Positions 16,007 through 24,900 of a DNA stretch of 51,715 bases are shown piece after piece (within the stretch, counting starts at the first letter, position 1; the number at the start of each line of letters is the position of its first letter). The position numbers and the translations under genes were made by a program. The notes beneath the pieces were generated by a model, which saw only the letters and a program-made list of their open reading frames with translations, ran no database searches and was not told the DNA's origin. Source of the stretch: an uncultured Clostridia bacterium (lineage in GTDB: Bacteria; Bacillota; Clostridia; Oscillospirales; Ruminococcaceae). The DNA lies in contig CANQLR010000017.1 in assembly GCA_947624745.1 (NCBI GenBank), forward strand, positions 1 to 51,715, written 5' to 3'.

Positions 16007-17476
16007 TTATTCCTCCGTGTTCTCTATGAAGTCTTTAAGGTGCGAATATACCGTCTCGCCGATGTGCTTGTAGCCCCCGTCGTTGAAGTGGAGCCAGTCG
16101 TTCCAGACCGAAACGTACTCGCGCTTCATCTTTTCGGGGTCATTCGGGTCCGCCATTTCGGCAGCAAGGTCTATCACGCCGTCGAAGCCGGAGTCCTCGG
16201 AAAGAACGAATTCGTTCACCGCTTTGCGTATTTTTTCGTGGAGCTCGCTGTAATATGAGTTCCCCTTGAACGGGGTCAGGGTGCAGCCGTAGAGCTTTAT
16301 CCCGTTTTCGTGGCAGCGCTCGATGAGCGATTTATACTCGTTGATGATGTTCTGCGAGATGTCGCTTTGCGCCGCGCCGATGTCGTTCACGCCCATTAGG
16401 AGCACGCAGTATTTCACCCCCGGCACCTTTAAAACGTCGCGGTTTGCGCGGTTTGTGCCGGCGATCTCTCCGCCGTAGATGTAAAGCGCCGTCGCGCCGA
16501 TGCCCATGTTTATGACCGAGAGGCTGTCAAGGCTCCCGTCCGCCTGCACCTGCCGCGCAAGCTCCTGCGGATAGGTCGAGAAGCCGTTTGTCGTGACGCT
16601 CGCGCCGTCGGTCAGCGAATCGCCGAGGCAGATCACAACTCCCGAATCGGCAGGGGCGAGGGTGTCAAGCTCCGCCAAAAAGTACCAAGCGGTCATCTCC
16701 TGAAACTTCGTATAGTCATTGTCCGAGACGTGGTCCCCCTCGGTCACCCAAGCCGAGCACCTCGACGCGGTGTGGCAGGAAATGACCTTCGGCGCGCTGC
16801 CGAGCTTCATCGTGACCGCGATGTCGGTGAACGCCTCGAACGGGAGATCAACTGGGTCGGTCGTGACCCTCTCGCCCGCGGGGATAGTGAAGCTCTCCTC
16901 GCCGCCGAGGGTGATCTTCACCTCGGTCTCAAGGTCGACCTCCGGCTTTTTGGGGTCGCGAATGAGCGCCGCCGCGATCTTTTCGATCTCGAGAGGCGAG
17001 TCGCCGTATTCGTTCGACAGAACGAGGGCGAAGCCGTCGCCGCCGAAGGAGGTTCGGACCTGCTGGCGGACCGTGCTGCCCGAAAGCCCCGGCGAGGTCG
17101 GTATCTGCTCGGCCCCCGCCGTCAGAATTGCCGTCCCCCACGCGGCTATGGTCTTTGCCGGCTCAAGAGTGAGATCAGTTTCTTTCATGTAAAAATCACC
17201 GTCCGTAAGTTTGATTTTGTATAGGCCGCCGTCGGGCCCCGCCGCGTCGACCGCCTCCCCCAAGGGAAGAGTTCCGGCGGAAGAAGTCAGCTCCGGGTCC
17301 AAGTAATACTCGGCGCCCTCCCCGGCGTAAAGCGTCGCCCAATTTTCGGCAGGCGGCGTACCGGCGGAAGCCTCCCCGGATGAAAGCGAAGCCGGGCCCG
17401 AAGCCTCGCCCCCGCACCCCGCGAGCATAACAGCACCGAAAATCGCCGCAATAATTACCAGAAATATCCTTTTCAT
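16007..17476 (-). CDS. SGNH/GDSL esterase lipoprotein with N-terminal SH3-like domain
   Basis: A 489-residue paralogue of the gene downstream. The start at 17476 (MKRIFLVII) is chosen because AAAGGAG lies six bases upstream and a typical lipoprotein signal follows, with lipobox LAGC21. A Ser/Gly/Ala-rich linker leads to a short SH3-like domain (about 45-105), then the jelly-roll-like region (110-270) and the SGNH core with Ser287 in LGDSLTDG, GVNDIG and a C-terminal W-x-x-W-L-H-F catalytic-His region. The extra SH3-like domain, absent from its neighbour, suggests cell-wall or substrate binding. Probably a carbohydrate esterase; substrate not shown. Confidence 0.83.
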   Translation of the reverse strand: MKRIFLVIIAAIFGAVMLAGCGGEASGPASLSSGEASAGTPPAENWATLYAGEGAEYYLDPELTSSAGTLPLGEAVDAAGPDGGLYKIKLTDGDFYMKETDLTLEPAKTIAAWGTAILTAGAEQIPTSPGLSGSTVRQQVRTSFGGDGFALVLSNEYGDSPLEIEKIAAALIRDPKKPEVDLETEVKITLGGEESFTIPAGERVTTDPVDLPFEAFTDIAVTMKLGSAPKVISCHTASRCSAWVTEGDHVSDNDYTKFQEMTAWYFLAELDTLAPADSGVVICLGDSLTDGASVTTNGFSTYPQELARQVQADGSLDSLSVINMGIGATALYIYGGEIAGTNRANRDVLKVPGVKYCVLLMGVNDIGAAQSDISQNIINEYKSLIERCHENGIKLYGCTLTPFKGNSYYSELHEKIRKAVNEFVLSEDSGFDGVIDLAAEMADPNDPEKMKREYVSVWNDWLHFNDGGYKHIGETVYSHLKDFIENTEE

Positions 17477-17500
17477 ATGTTCTCCTTTGCAGTTTTTTAT

Positions 17501-17529
17501 AGTATAGCACGTTTTGGGGGAAATGTAAA
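17501..17529 (-). promoter_or_regulatory. Promoter of the tandem SGNH esterase operon
   Basis: Minus strand: TTTACA (17524-17529), 17 bp, TATACT (17501-17506) preceded by TGC. It resembles the recJ promoter. Confidence 0.8.
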
Positions 17530-17617
17530 GGGGGAGGTGTGGGATTAGCGACTTAAAGCGGTGAAGTGATGGAAGATCCCCACAAGCACAATATCCCCCA
17601 AAATTTCTCCCTCCCCC

Positions 17618-17646
17618 TTGACAAATCCCCATTTTTCATTTATTAT
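17618..17646 (+). promoter_or_regulatory. Promoter of the GH26-like hydrolase gene
   Basis: TTGACA (17618-17623), 17-bp spacer, TATTAT (17641-17646). It leaves an untranslated leader of about 270 nt. Confidence 0.75.
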
Positions 17647-17653
17647 CATTATG

Positions 17654-17861
17654 ACAGTACAAATTGTCGGCTTTACGCTGCCTCTGGCATTTCGCATTCT
17701 TATGTAATCCGTGAAAATTTTTCAATTTCCGATAAATTTTGACGAATTTTCGATATTACAGCACAATTTATCGGCTTTATGCTTCCGCAATTATTTCACC
17801 TTTTAAAGCAAATCTTGAAAATTCTTGCAATTGCTGACGGCTTTTGTTGCTTTTGATGGCT
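17654..17861 (+). repeat. Diverged 104-nt tandem duplication in 5' leader
   Basis: Unit 1 begins at 17654 and unit 2 at 17758. Their first 26 bases differ at only four positions (both contain TCGGCTTTA), and a second conserved block (GAAAATT..T..CAATT) recurs at the same offset. The rest has diverged. The DNA is AT-rich compared with its surroundings. The units lie between the promoter and start codon of the GH26-like gene, so they are transcribed. Confidence 0.65.
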
Positions 17862-17924
17862 ATTGATGATCTTTGACAAACATTGTCACCCTTTAATAAC
17901 TTTATATTTTTCGGAGGCGAGGAT

Positions 17925-19373
17925 ATGGACGTTTTTGACACTTTGCAGGGGCTCAAGGCCTACGCCGTTCACATGGGCGAGGCGAAATGCTCGGTCGACC
18001 TCGGGGACGGCAGCGAGCGCGGAGAATACGTCGACCAGGACTACATTCTCTCCAAAATGGGCAGGCCGCACCGCGGGATCAACCTGATGTACTGCTACTA
18101 CCCGCTCGACGAGGGCTGGCCGGAGCGAGCCTCGGTGGCGTTTCCGTCGACCGATTCGACCAACGCCTGGGGATACCCCTACGACGACTATTTCCCCTAT
18201 CGCGGGGGGCTTTTGGGAGACAAGAGCGCCGCTGTTTTTGAGCAGATGCGGGACATTCGCCGCCACGGGCAGGACATCGTTTTCACGCTGACCGTCGACC
18301 CGCACGTCTCGGACGAGCACCTCATCGCCATCGCCGAGGACATGAGGCCGTTCGGGCGGGTGATGATGCGGATCAACCACGAGTGCACAGGCAGCTGGTT
18401 CAGCTTCAACAAGAGGTGCAGCTATAAGGAGGTCGCCGATTTCTTCGCGAGATTTTCTAAAATTATCCACGAGCACGCGCCGAACGTAAAGACTATCCTC
18501 TGCGCGGGTGCGTACTCGAAAAAAGACGGAAAGATCGAGATGGAGGACCTGTTTTTGGAGTCCGCGAAGGACGCCGATATCTGGTCGATAGACCAGTATT
18601 TCACGCTGCATTTCGGCTATCCGAACGACGTTGCGGAAAAGGGCGGCCGCAGCCACACCTATAACGGCAACCTGCCGGTGTGGGAGTCGGTGAAAAACAC
18701 CCTCGAGCGCTACAGAGTCATCACCGGGCAGGACAAACCGATGGTGATGAGCGAGCTGAACACCGACGGCGACGTGACCGGGCCCTACGATCAGGCGAAG
18801 ATGGTCGGGGCGTTCCTCAATAAGATCGCCGACGAAAAGGCCGACTGGCTCTCGGCGTTTACGTTCTACCAGTTCCGCGACCAAGGCCGCCTCGGGCTGG
18901 AATATGAGGACCCGAACAACAAGTCGGTCGGTATCGAATGGCCGATACTTAAGGAATATAAGGAGATCATAAACCGCGACTGGTTCAAGCCCGAAATGAA
19001 GCAGGGCGGCGAGATCTCGCTCCCCGCAAAGCTCAGATGGGGCGGCTCGGAGGACGCGGAGGGCGTCGACGTGCCGATAGAGTTCGAGGGCGACCCGGTA
19101 TTTTGCGAGATGTATTTCGAGAGCGACGACAACCTCATGATCGAGCTTAACGGCCGCTGGTTCTATAAGGCACCCGGCACGAAGTTTATCGACCTCATGC
19201 CCGCGTTCTTTGAAAACCGACTTAACGGAAAGACGACTCTGACCGCGAGGTTCTTCGCTCCTCCCTCGTCGGGCGAGAACGACATTCCCGGAAGCGTCGA
19301 CGTCTACGGTCAGATGAGCGAGCTCCCGAAGATAAGGATAAGATACGAGCCGGTCGTGCCGTTTACCTACTGA
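17925..19373 (+). CDS. Clan GH-A glycoside hydrolase, GH26-like
   Basis: A 482-residue protein without signal peptide. A (beta/alpha)8-type core carries a candidate acid/base Glu153 in RINHECTGSWF, where His-Glu before an aromatic patch is the GH26 (beta-mannanase) pattern, and a candidate nucleophile Glu277 in VMSELNTDG. A C-terminal beta-rich domain (about 350-482) could bind carbohydrate. The start ATG at 17925 has GGAGG eight bases upstream; an earlier in-frame TTG has no such site. Mannan or a related hemicellulose oligosaccharide is the likely substrate, but the family call is tentative. Lack of a signal suggests intracellular hydrolysis of imported oligosaccharides. Confidence 0.65.
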   Translation: MDVFDTLQGLKAYAVHMGEAKCSVDLGDGSERGEYVDQDYILSKMGRPHRGINLMYCYYPLDEGWPERASVAFPSTDSTNAWGYPYDDYFPYRGGLLGDKSAAVFEQMRDIRRHGQDIVFTLTVDPHVSDEHLIAIAEDMRPFGRVMMRINHECTGSWFSFNKRCSYKEVADFFARFSKIIHEHAPNVKTILCAGAYSKKDGKIEMEDLFLESAKDADIWSIDQYFTLHFGYPNDVAEKGGRSHTYNGNLPVWESVKNTLERYRVITGQDKPMVMSELNTDGDVTGPYDQAKMVGAFLNKIADEKADWLSAFTFYQFRDQGRLGLEYEDPNNKSVGIEWPILKEYKEIINRDWFKPEMKQGGEISLPAKLRWGGSEDAEGVDVPIEFEGDPVFCEMYFESDDNLMIELNGRWFYKAPGTKFIDLMPAFFENRLNGKTTLTARFFAPPSSGENDIPGSVDVYGQMSELPKIRIRYEPVVPFTY

Positions 19374-19428
19374 CAGAATATCTTCCGGCGCGGTCATGAA
19401 AAGTGGGTGAAAAATAGCCGCTTTCCTC

Positions 19429-19457
19429 TTGACATCGGCCTCAAAAAAATATATAAT
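19429..19457 (+). promoter_or_regulatory. Rubrerythrin promoter
   Basis: TTGACA (19429-19434), 17 bp, TATAAT (19452-19457): full consensus. Confidence 0.88.
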
Positions 19458-19517
19458 AAGGTTTGAAAAGCGGGGCCGGGAAGCCGGCGGCCGCGATACA
19501 TAAAGGAGGTAATTATT

Positions 19518-20051
19518 ATGGAATTAAAGGGTTCAAAGACCGAAAAGAATTTACAAACCGCGTTTGCGGGCGAGTCTCAGGCGAGAAACAAGTACACCTA
19601 TTTCGCCTCCGTCGCGAAAAAAGAGGGCTATGAGCAGATCGCCGAGATCTTCTTGAAGACCGCCGACAACGAAAAGGAGCACGCAAAGCTCTGGCTTAAG
19701 GAGCTTAACGGCATCGGCACCACCGCCGAGAACCTCAAGGCTGCGGCCGAGGGCGAAAACTACGAGTGGACCGATATGTACGACACCTTCGCCAAGGAGG
19801 CCGAGGAGGAGGGCTTCACCGCTCTGGCCTACAGATTCAGAGCCGTCGCCGCCATCGAGAAGGCCCACGAGGAGAGATACCGCGCGCTTCTGAGCAACGT
19901 CGAGATGCAGAAGGTGTTCGAGAAATCGGAGGAGACCATGTGGGAGTGCCGCAACTGCGGACACCTCGTCATCGGCAAGAAGGCCCCGGCCGTCTGCCCC
20001 GTCTGCGCGCATAAGCAGAGCTTCTTCGAGGTCAGAAAAGAAAATTACTGA
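19518..20051 (+). CDS. rbr: Rubrerythrin
   Basis: A 177-residue cytoplasmic peroxide-scavenging protein of anaerobes. The N-terminal ferritin-like diiron domain has the expected Glu and ExxH ligands (E19, E53-x-x-H56, and further Glu residues around 86-90 and 119-122). A C-terminal rubredoxin-like domain binds iron through CRNC and CPVC. Length is normal. AAAGGAGG precedes the ATG. It is transcribed alone between a consensus promoter (19429-19457) and a terminator (20068-20099), consistent with strong expression. Confidence 0.96.
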   Translation: MELKGSKTEKNLQTAFAGESQARNKYTYFASVAKKEGYEQIAEIFLKTADNEKEHAKLWLKELNGIGTTAENLKAAAEGENYEWTDMYDTFAKEAEEEGFTALAYRFRAVAAIEKAHEERYRALLSNVEMQKVFEKSEETMWECRNCGHLVIGKKAPAVCPVCAHKQSFFEVRKENY

Positions 20052-20067
20052 TCAAAGTAAAAAAACA

Positions 20068-20099
20068 CCCCCGTTCACGAGAGTGAGCGGGGGATTTTT
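20068..20099. terminator. Terminator between rubrerythrin and phosphoglucomutase
   Basis: CCCCCGTTCAC (20068-20078), loop, GTGAGCGGGGG (20083-20093), then TTTTT (20095-20099) for the plus gene. An A-rich tract upstream makes it usable in reverse for the convergent pgm gene. Confidence 0.9.
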
Positions 20100-20106
20100 A
20101 TTACCG

Positions 20107-21831
20107 TCAGAACCCTAATTTTGTCTTGAAATCCGCGGCGATCTTATCGCTTAAGGCGACGGCTTCGTCGTGGGTCGGGGCGATGGTGGTGTAATAGGCC
20201 TTGACCTTCGGCTCGGTGCCGGAGGGGCGGATTATCACCGACGCGCCGTTTTCGAGCCTGAACTGGATAACGTCCGATTTCGGGAGGTCTATCGGCTTGA
20301 CGGTGCCGGTCGCAAGGTCGGTATCCGTCTTTTTCATGTAATCGGCAAGGCCGACGACCTTGAAGCCCGCGATCTCCTTAAACGGCTCGGCGTGAAGCCG
20401 TTGCATGAGCGCCGCCATCTCGGCCATGCCCGCAGCGCCCTCGCAGACGAAGTTCGCGATCCCGTGGTAATAATTTCCGTACTTCTTATACATCGCCTCG
20501 CGCGCATCAAGGAGCGAAATGCCCTTGGAGCGGTAGAACGCCGCCATCTCGCAGATCATCATCGAGCCGACGACAGCGTCCTTGTCACGGACGTAGGAGC
20601 CGGCAAGGTAGCCGTAGCTCTCCTCAAAGCCGAATATGTAGCGGTTTTCCTCGCCCGCGGCCTCAAGATAACCTATCTGCTCGCCGATGAATTTGAAGCC
20701 GGTGAGAACGTTTCTCAGCTCGACCCCGTATTCCTCTGCGATCGCGGAGGCGATGGCGGTCGAGACGATGGACTTGACCGCGACGGGGTTTTTCGGCATG
20801 GTGCCGAGGGCTATCCTCTCGCGGCAGATGTACTCAAGAAGCAGCGCGCCGACCTCGTTTCCGGTAAAGAGGACATAGTCGCCCTTGCCGTCCGGAACGG
20901 CGATACCTACGCGGTCGCAGTCGGGGTCGGTCGCCAAAAGAAGATCGGGCTGAACGGTCTTGCAGAGCTCCAGACCCTTCTGGAGAGCCTCTTTAATTTC
21001 GGGGTTCGGGAAGGGGCAGGTCGGGAAGTTTCCGTCGGGATATTCCTGCTCGGGAACGACGGTGACGTCCTTGACGCCGACCTTTTTCAGAATCGCGCGG
21101 ACGGGCTTGTTGCCGGTGCCGTTGAGCGGGGTATAAACCACTTTCAGCCCGCTCTTCGGGGTGATCTCGGGGTGAATCTGCTGTTCGGCGACCTTATCGA
21201 GATAGCTGTCGATGGTCTCTTGGCCGATATATTCGATCATGCCGGACTTTAAGCCCTCGTCGAAGCCGACGAGCTTTGCTCCGCCGAACATCGGGACCTT
21301 TTCGATGGCGGCCAAAACGATGTCCGCGGCCTCGATGGTCATCTGGCAGCCGTCCGCGCCGTAGGCCTTGTAGCCGTTATATTTCGAGGGGTTGTGGGAG
21401 GCGGTGCAGACGATACCCGCCTTGCATTTAAGGTGCCTTACCGCCCAGGAGAGCATCGGGGTGGGCATGAGCTCGGGATAGATATAGGCCTTTATGCCGT
21501 TTCCCGCAAGGACACGGGCGGCCTCTTTCGCGAAAACGTCGGATTTTATACGCGAGTCGTAGGCGATGGCGACTGCCTTATCCTCGCCCTTGAAAGCGCC
21601 GTTGACATAGTCGGCAAGGCCTTGGGTGGCGCGGCGGATCGTGTATATATTCAGGCGGTAGCTTCCCGCGCCGATGACCCCGCGAAGTCCTCCGGTGCCG
21701 AATTCAAGGTCGCGGTAGAAGCGGTCCTTAATGGCCTCCTCGTCGCCCTCGATGGATTTAAGCTCCGCGATGAGGTCGGGATCCTCGGTGGCGTTTTCGA
21801 GCCAAAGCTTGTAAAGTTCAAGTTCTTTCAT
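20107..21831 (-). CDS. Phosphoglucomutase/phosphomannomutase family sugar mutase
   Basis: A 574-residue alpha-D-phosphohexomutase interconverting hexose 1- and 6-phosphates. The phosphoserine loop is TASHNP with Ser145; the metal loop is DPDCDR (302-307); GFEESYGY gives the sugar-binding loop; a C-terminal RPSGTEPK phosphate-binding loop is present. Length matches the Firmicutes PgcA group. The start at 21831 is chosen because AAAGGAG lies upstream and the protein begins as in homologues; an in-frame extension upstream is hydrophobic and unlike the family. A promoter sits at 21869-21897. It would feed sugar released by the neighbouring hydrolases into glycolysis or surface-polysaccharide precursors. 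Confidence 0.94.
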   Translation of the reverse strand: MKELELYKLWLENATEDPDLIAELKSIEGDEEAIKDRFYRDLEFGTGGLRGVIGAGSYRLNIYTIRRATQGLADYVNGAFKGEDKAVAIAYDSRIKSDVFAKEAARVLAGNGIKAYIYPELMPTPMLSWAVRHLKCKAGIVCTASHNPSKYNGYKAYGADGCQMTIEAADIVLAAIEKVPMFGGAKLVGFDEGLKSGMIEYIGQETIDSYLDKVAEQQIHPEITPKSGLKVVYTPLNGTGNKPVRAILKKVGVKDVTVVPEQEYPDGNFPTCPFPNPEIKEALQKGLELCKTVQPDLLLATDPDCDRVGIAVPDGKGDYVLFTGNEVGALLLEYICRERIALGTMPKNPVAVKSIVSTAIASAIAEEYGVELRNVLTGFKFIGEQIGYLEAAGEENRYIFGFEESYGYLAGSYVRDKDAVVGSMMICEMAAFYRSKGISLLDAREAMYKKYGNYYHGIANFVCEGAAGMAEMAALMQRLHAEPFKEIAGFKVVGLADYMKKTDTDLATGTVKPIDLPKSDVIQFRLENGASVIIRPSGTEPKVKAYYTTIAPTHDEAVALSDKIAADFKTKLGF

Positions 21832-21868
21832 GAAAAAATGCTCCTTTCGTATATCATTATGCAGGATA

Positions 21869-21897
21869 ATTATACTACTTGCCGCCGCGATTTTCAA
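21869..21897 (-). promoter_or_regulatory. Phosphoglucomutase promoter
   Basis: Minus strand: TTGAAA (21892-21897), 17 bp, TATAAT (21869-21874). Confidence 0.8.
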
Positions 21898-21950
21898 TAG
21901 AAAAAACGGAAAAATATTTTATAGGATTTTGGGCAATATAGACAGCAAAA

Positions 21951-21975
21951 GAAAACCCCTCCCGCCAGGGAGGGG
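21951..21975 (-). terminator. Terminator of the GH115 gene
   Basis: CCCCTCCC and GGGAGGGG (21956-21975) with a 4-base loop, followed on the minus strand by TTTTCTTTT. Similar GAGGGG hairpins recur at 32497-32519 and 32663-32682. Confidence 0.85.
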
Positions 21976-21983
21976 CCTTCTAT

Positions 21984-24900
21984 TTAATCGTTCACAATCA
22001 GCCACGCCGGCTCCTTTTGCTGCGGGGCGGGCATGGAGGTGTTATAGGTCTGCTTCGGGCCGATGAGGGAGGCTTTTATGCTCTCCTCCGCCCTAATTAT
22101 CACAAACTTCTGAAGCACGAGGTTCTGGTCCATTCCCCAAACGCGCAGGGTGTGCTCGCCCTTTTTGAGAGAAATCGGAAGCTCCGCCGTTCTGCCGCCC
22201 TGCTCGATGGTCGCGTACCAGCCGCCGCTCACGAACGACACATAGCCCTCGCCCTGAATGTTAAGGACGTTAATGTCGTCTGAGTCTACCTGGAACCCGG
22301 CGTTCAGGTGGGTGCCGTTGTCGAAGGAGACGTTGTTTCCCTGCCCGGCGTAGACGACGAGCTTATAATCGCCGTCCTCGGGGACATAGAAGTTATAGTC
22401 GAGCCACGGGCCGCGGCCCTTCTTGAAGTCATCCGAATAGCTTTCGAGCATTTTTACCGACGTTTTCTGCTTGCCGTAGCCCTCAAGTACCGTCCAGCTT
22501 ATGCCGCCCTCCGAGCTCTTGTCGGCGTATTGGTCGGCGTACATCGAGATGATCCCGTTCGAGGGATAGTGCGTTTTCGGGAGCTTCGCGTCGGTCTTTA
22601 TCACCTTTGCGTTGACGGTTATGCTGACCGTTCTGTCGCCGCCTGTGACAGTCACGGTGCCGGTGGTATCGGCAGTTATCTTATCCCAATCGAGCGAGAC
22701 CGCGAAGCTTTTGCTGACAAGATACTCGCCGCTCGTTTCGCCCTCGATATTTATGAAATCGCCGTCGCAGGTGATTTGGTAGCTCACCGGCTTGTCGCCG
22801 CCGTTTGTGAGGTTCACGACATACGCCTGCTTCTCGGTCGACTCGAAGTCGGGGAGGACCGCCGTGCCGGCCTTATAGCCGCGCCTCTCGCCGGGAATGT
22901 CAACTATCATCAGCGCGCCGTCGTCCGGCTCTATTCTCTGCGAGGTTATCTTCGCCGCGGATTCGCCGTTCCAGCTCGAATAGTTCATGTGCGCCTGCGC
23001 GGTGACGTTTCCAAGGACGGGGTCGCTGTATTTCTTGCAGTAGTCGGGCGAGGTTATCATCATTCCGTACCACTTGTTGAGGCCGTTTAAGTCCTCGCCG
23101 AGCGAAGAATAGGTCTCGGTGAGCTCCTCATCATACGCCAGATATTTGTCGACAAGGTCGGCGTAGGTGTTCGTGAGGGTCGCCTGCCGCGCCGCGTATA
23201 TGGTGTTCAGGCCTTCCATTATCTGTATCCTTGCGACGTTCGCCGAGGCGACTGCGGGATAGTATACCAGCTGATAGTAGGGCACATAGCAGTCCGAGCC
23301 CTCGCCTATCTTGTCCTTAAGGCTGTCGGCGCGCTCGATAACGCTGTCAATAAGCTCAAGCATTCCGGCGGCTTCGTTGTAGTGCAAAATGCTGTAGCTC
23401 GTGTCGCCGGCGCTCTTTAGGGTCTCGGGCTTGCAATTGCCGTTTATCCAGGTGTAGTCGTAGAGCAGGTCTGCGATGGTCTTGATGTCCTCGTCGGTGA
23501 GACTGTCCTCGGCCGCAAACTGCTCGCTCGCCCATTTCACAAGGTAATCGTCGCAGTTGTTGGGGTTCGAGGTGCCGTACTTCTCAAAATCGTAGGCGAG
23601 GTCCATGAAGTAGCTTATCGGGAGCTCCATCGGCCGAAGGTCCCCGACGTTCACTATCCACGCGTCGTCCACGCCGTACTCATACGCGGTCGTGAGGTTC
23701 TCCCACGTCCTCTGAAGCGGCATCGTGTTTATCCACATCGAGGTCTTGGGGCTTCCGACATAGTCGAAGTGATAGTAGAGCCCCCAGTTGTATTTGTCCT
23801 TTTCATCGAGCTCGGGGAGCGTGCGCAGATACCCGTTATTGTCCTCGCAGAGCATGACTATGCGGTTGGCGTCGGCGCCGAGAAGCTCCTTCACGTCCGG
23901 GTCGTCCCGAAGCCCCTTGCCGAGGGCGGCCTTGGGATTATCCCGCGAACCGCCGTACCAGCAGTTTTCGACCTCTTTATATATCGCGATGAGAGCGGGG
24001 GTGTCCCCGAGGCCGTGCTCCTCCAAAATCTTGCTTTGCGCCCTTAAAACGCCCTTCAGAAGCTCGATGTTCTCCTCGGTCGTGAGGGTTCTTCCCGAGG
24101 CGTCGACGAGCGCCGAGTCGTTCTCACCGCGCATACCGATGGTAAAGAGGTTGTCAAAGCTGCCGTTGCGATATATTGCGTCGCTCCAGAACTCCTCAAG
24201 GTTGTTCGGGTTTAAAAGATAGTTCCAGACCTTCTGGTCGGAGTCGGAGGAAAGCGAGGAGTCCCTGTAGGTTATCGGCGTGCCCCAGTACCCCTGGAGG
24301 CCGCCCCATTCTCCGCCGCTTCGCGCCATGGGCTCGTGGTGAGACGCTCCGACGACAACGCCGTATCTGTCCGCCAAAACGGCGTTCGCAAGGCTCATCG
24401 GATACTCCCCGGGGCCTAAAACAAGGGAATGATCGGCGCTTATGTTGGTCGCGGGGACGTTGTTCCCGGCGTTTTCGTTTCCGGGCTGATCGACATACAT
24501 CACCCCGCCGAGCTTGTGGTGATACTCCTTTTCAAGCTCCGCGAATTTGCCGCTCACGCCCTCCATGCCGTCGTTCGAGAAGTTGTTCGACCACATCGCC
24601 GGCCACATATAGTTGCCCTTGAGGCGGAGTATCAGCTCGAAGATCTCGTCGTAGAACATATAGTTCAGGCCGCCGAAGTGGCTGTCCGCAAAGCCGTTCA
24701 GGCAGGGGTTCTCGTCGTTCATGAATATTCCGCGGAAGTTGACCGACGGCCTTATCGAGACGGTCTCGAGCTGCGCGGCGGTTGCGCTTAAGGTATCGAG
24801 ATGCGCGGGCTTCACGTCGCCCCACCATATCCACGGGCTGACCCCGAAGATGTCCTGGGTGATGTGGAAAAGGCCGTAGATAGCGCCTCTTTTGTCCGCG

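Noticed and set aside
17886-19397. 503-codon minus-strand open frame opposite the GH26-like gene
   Set aside because: Longer than the real gene but without start signals or family motifs; composition is that of an antisense frame.
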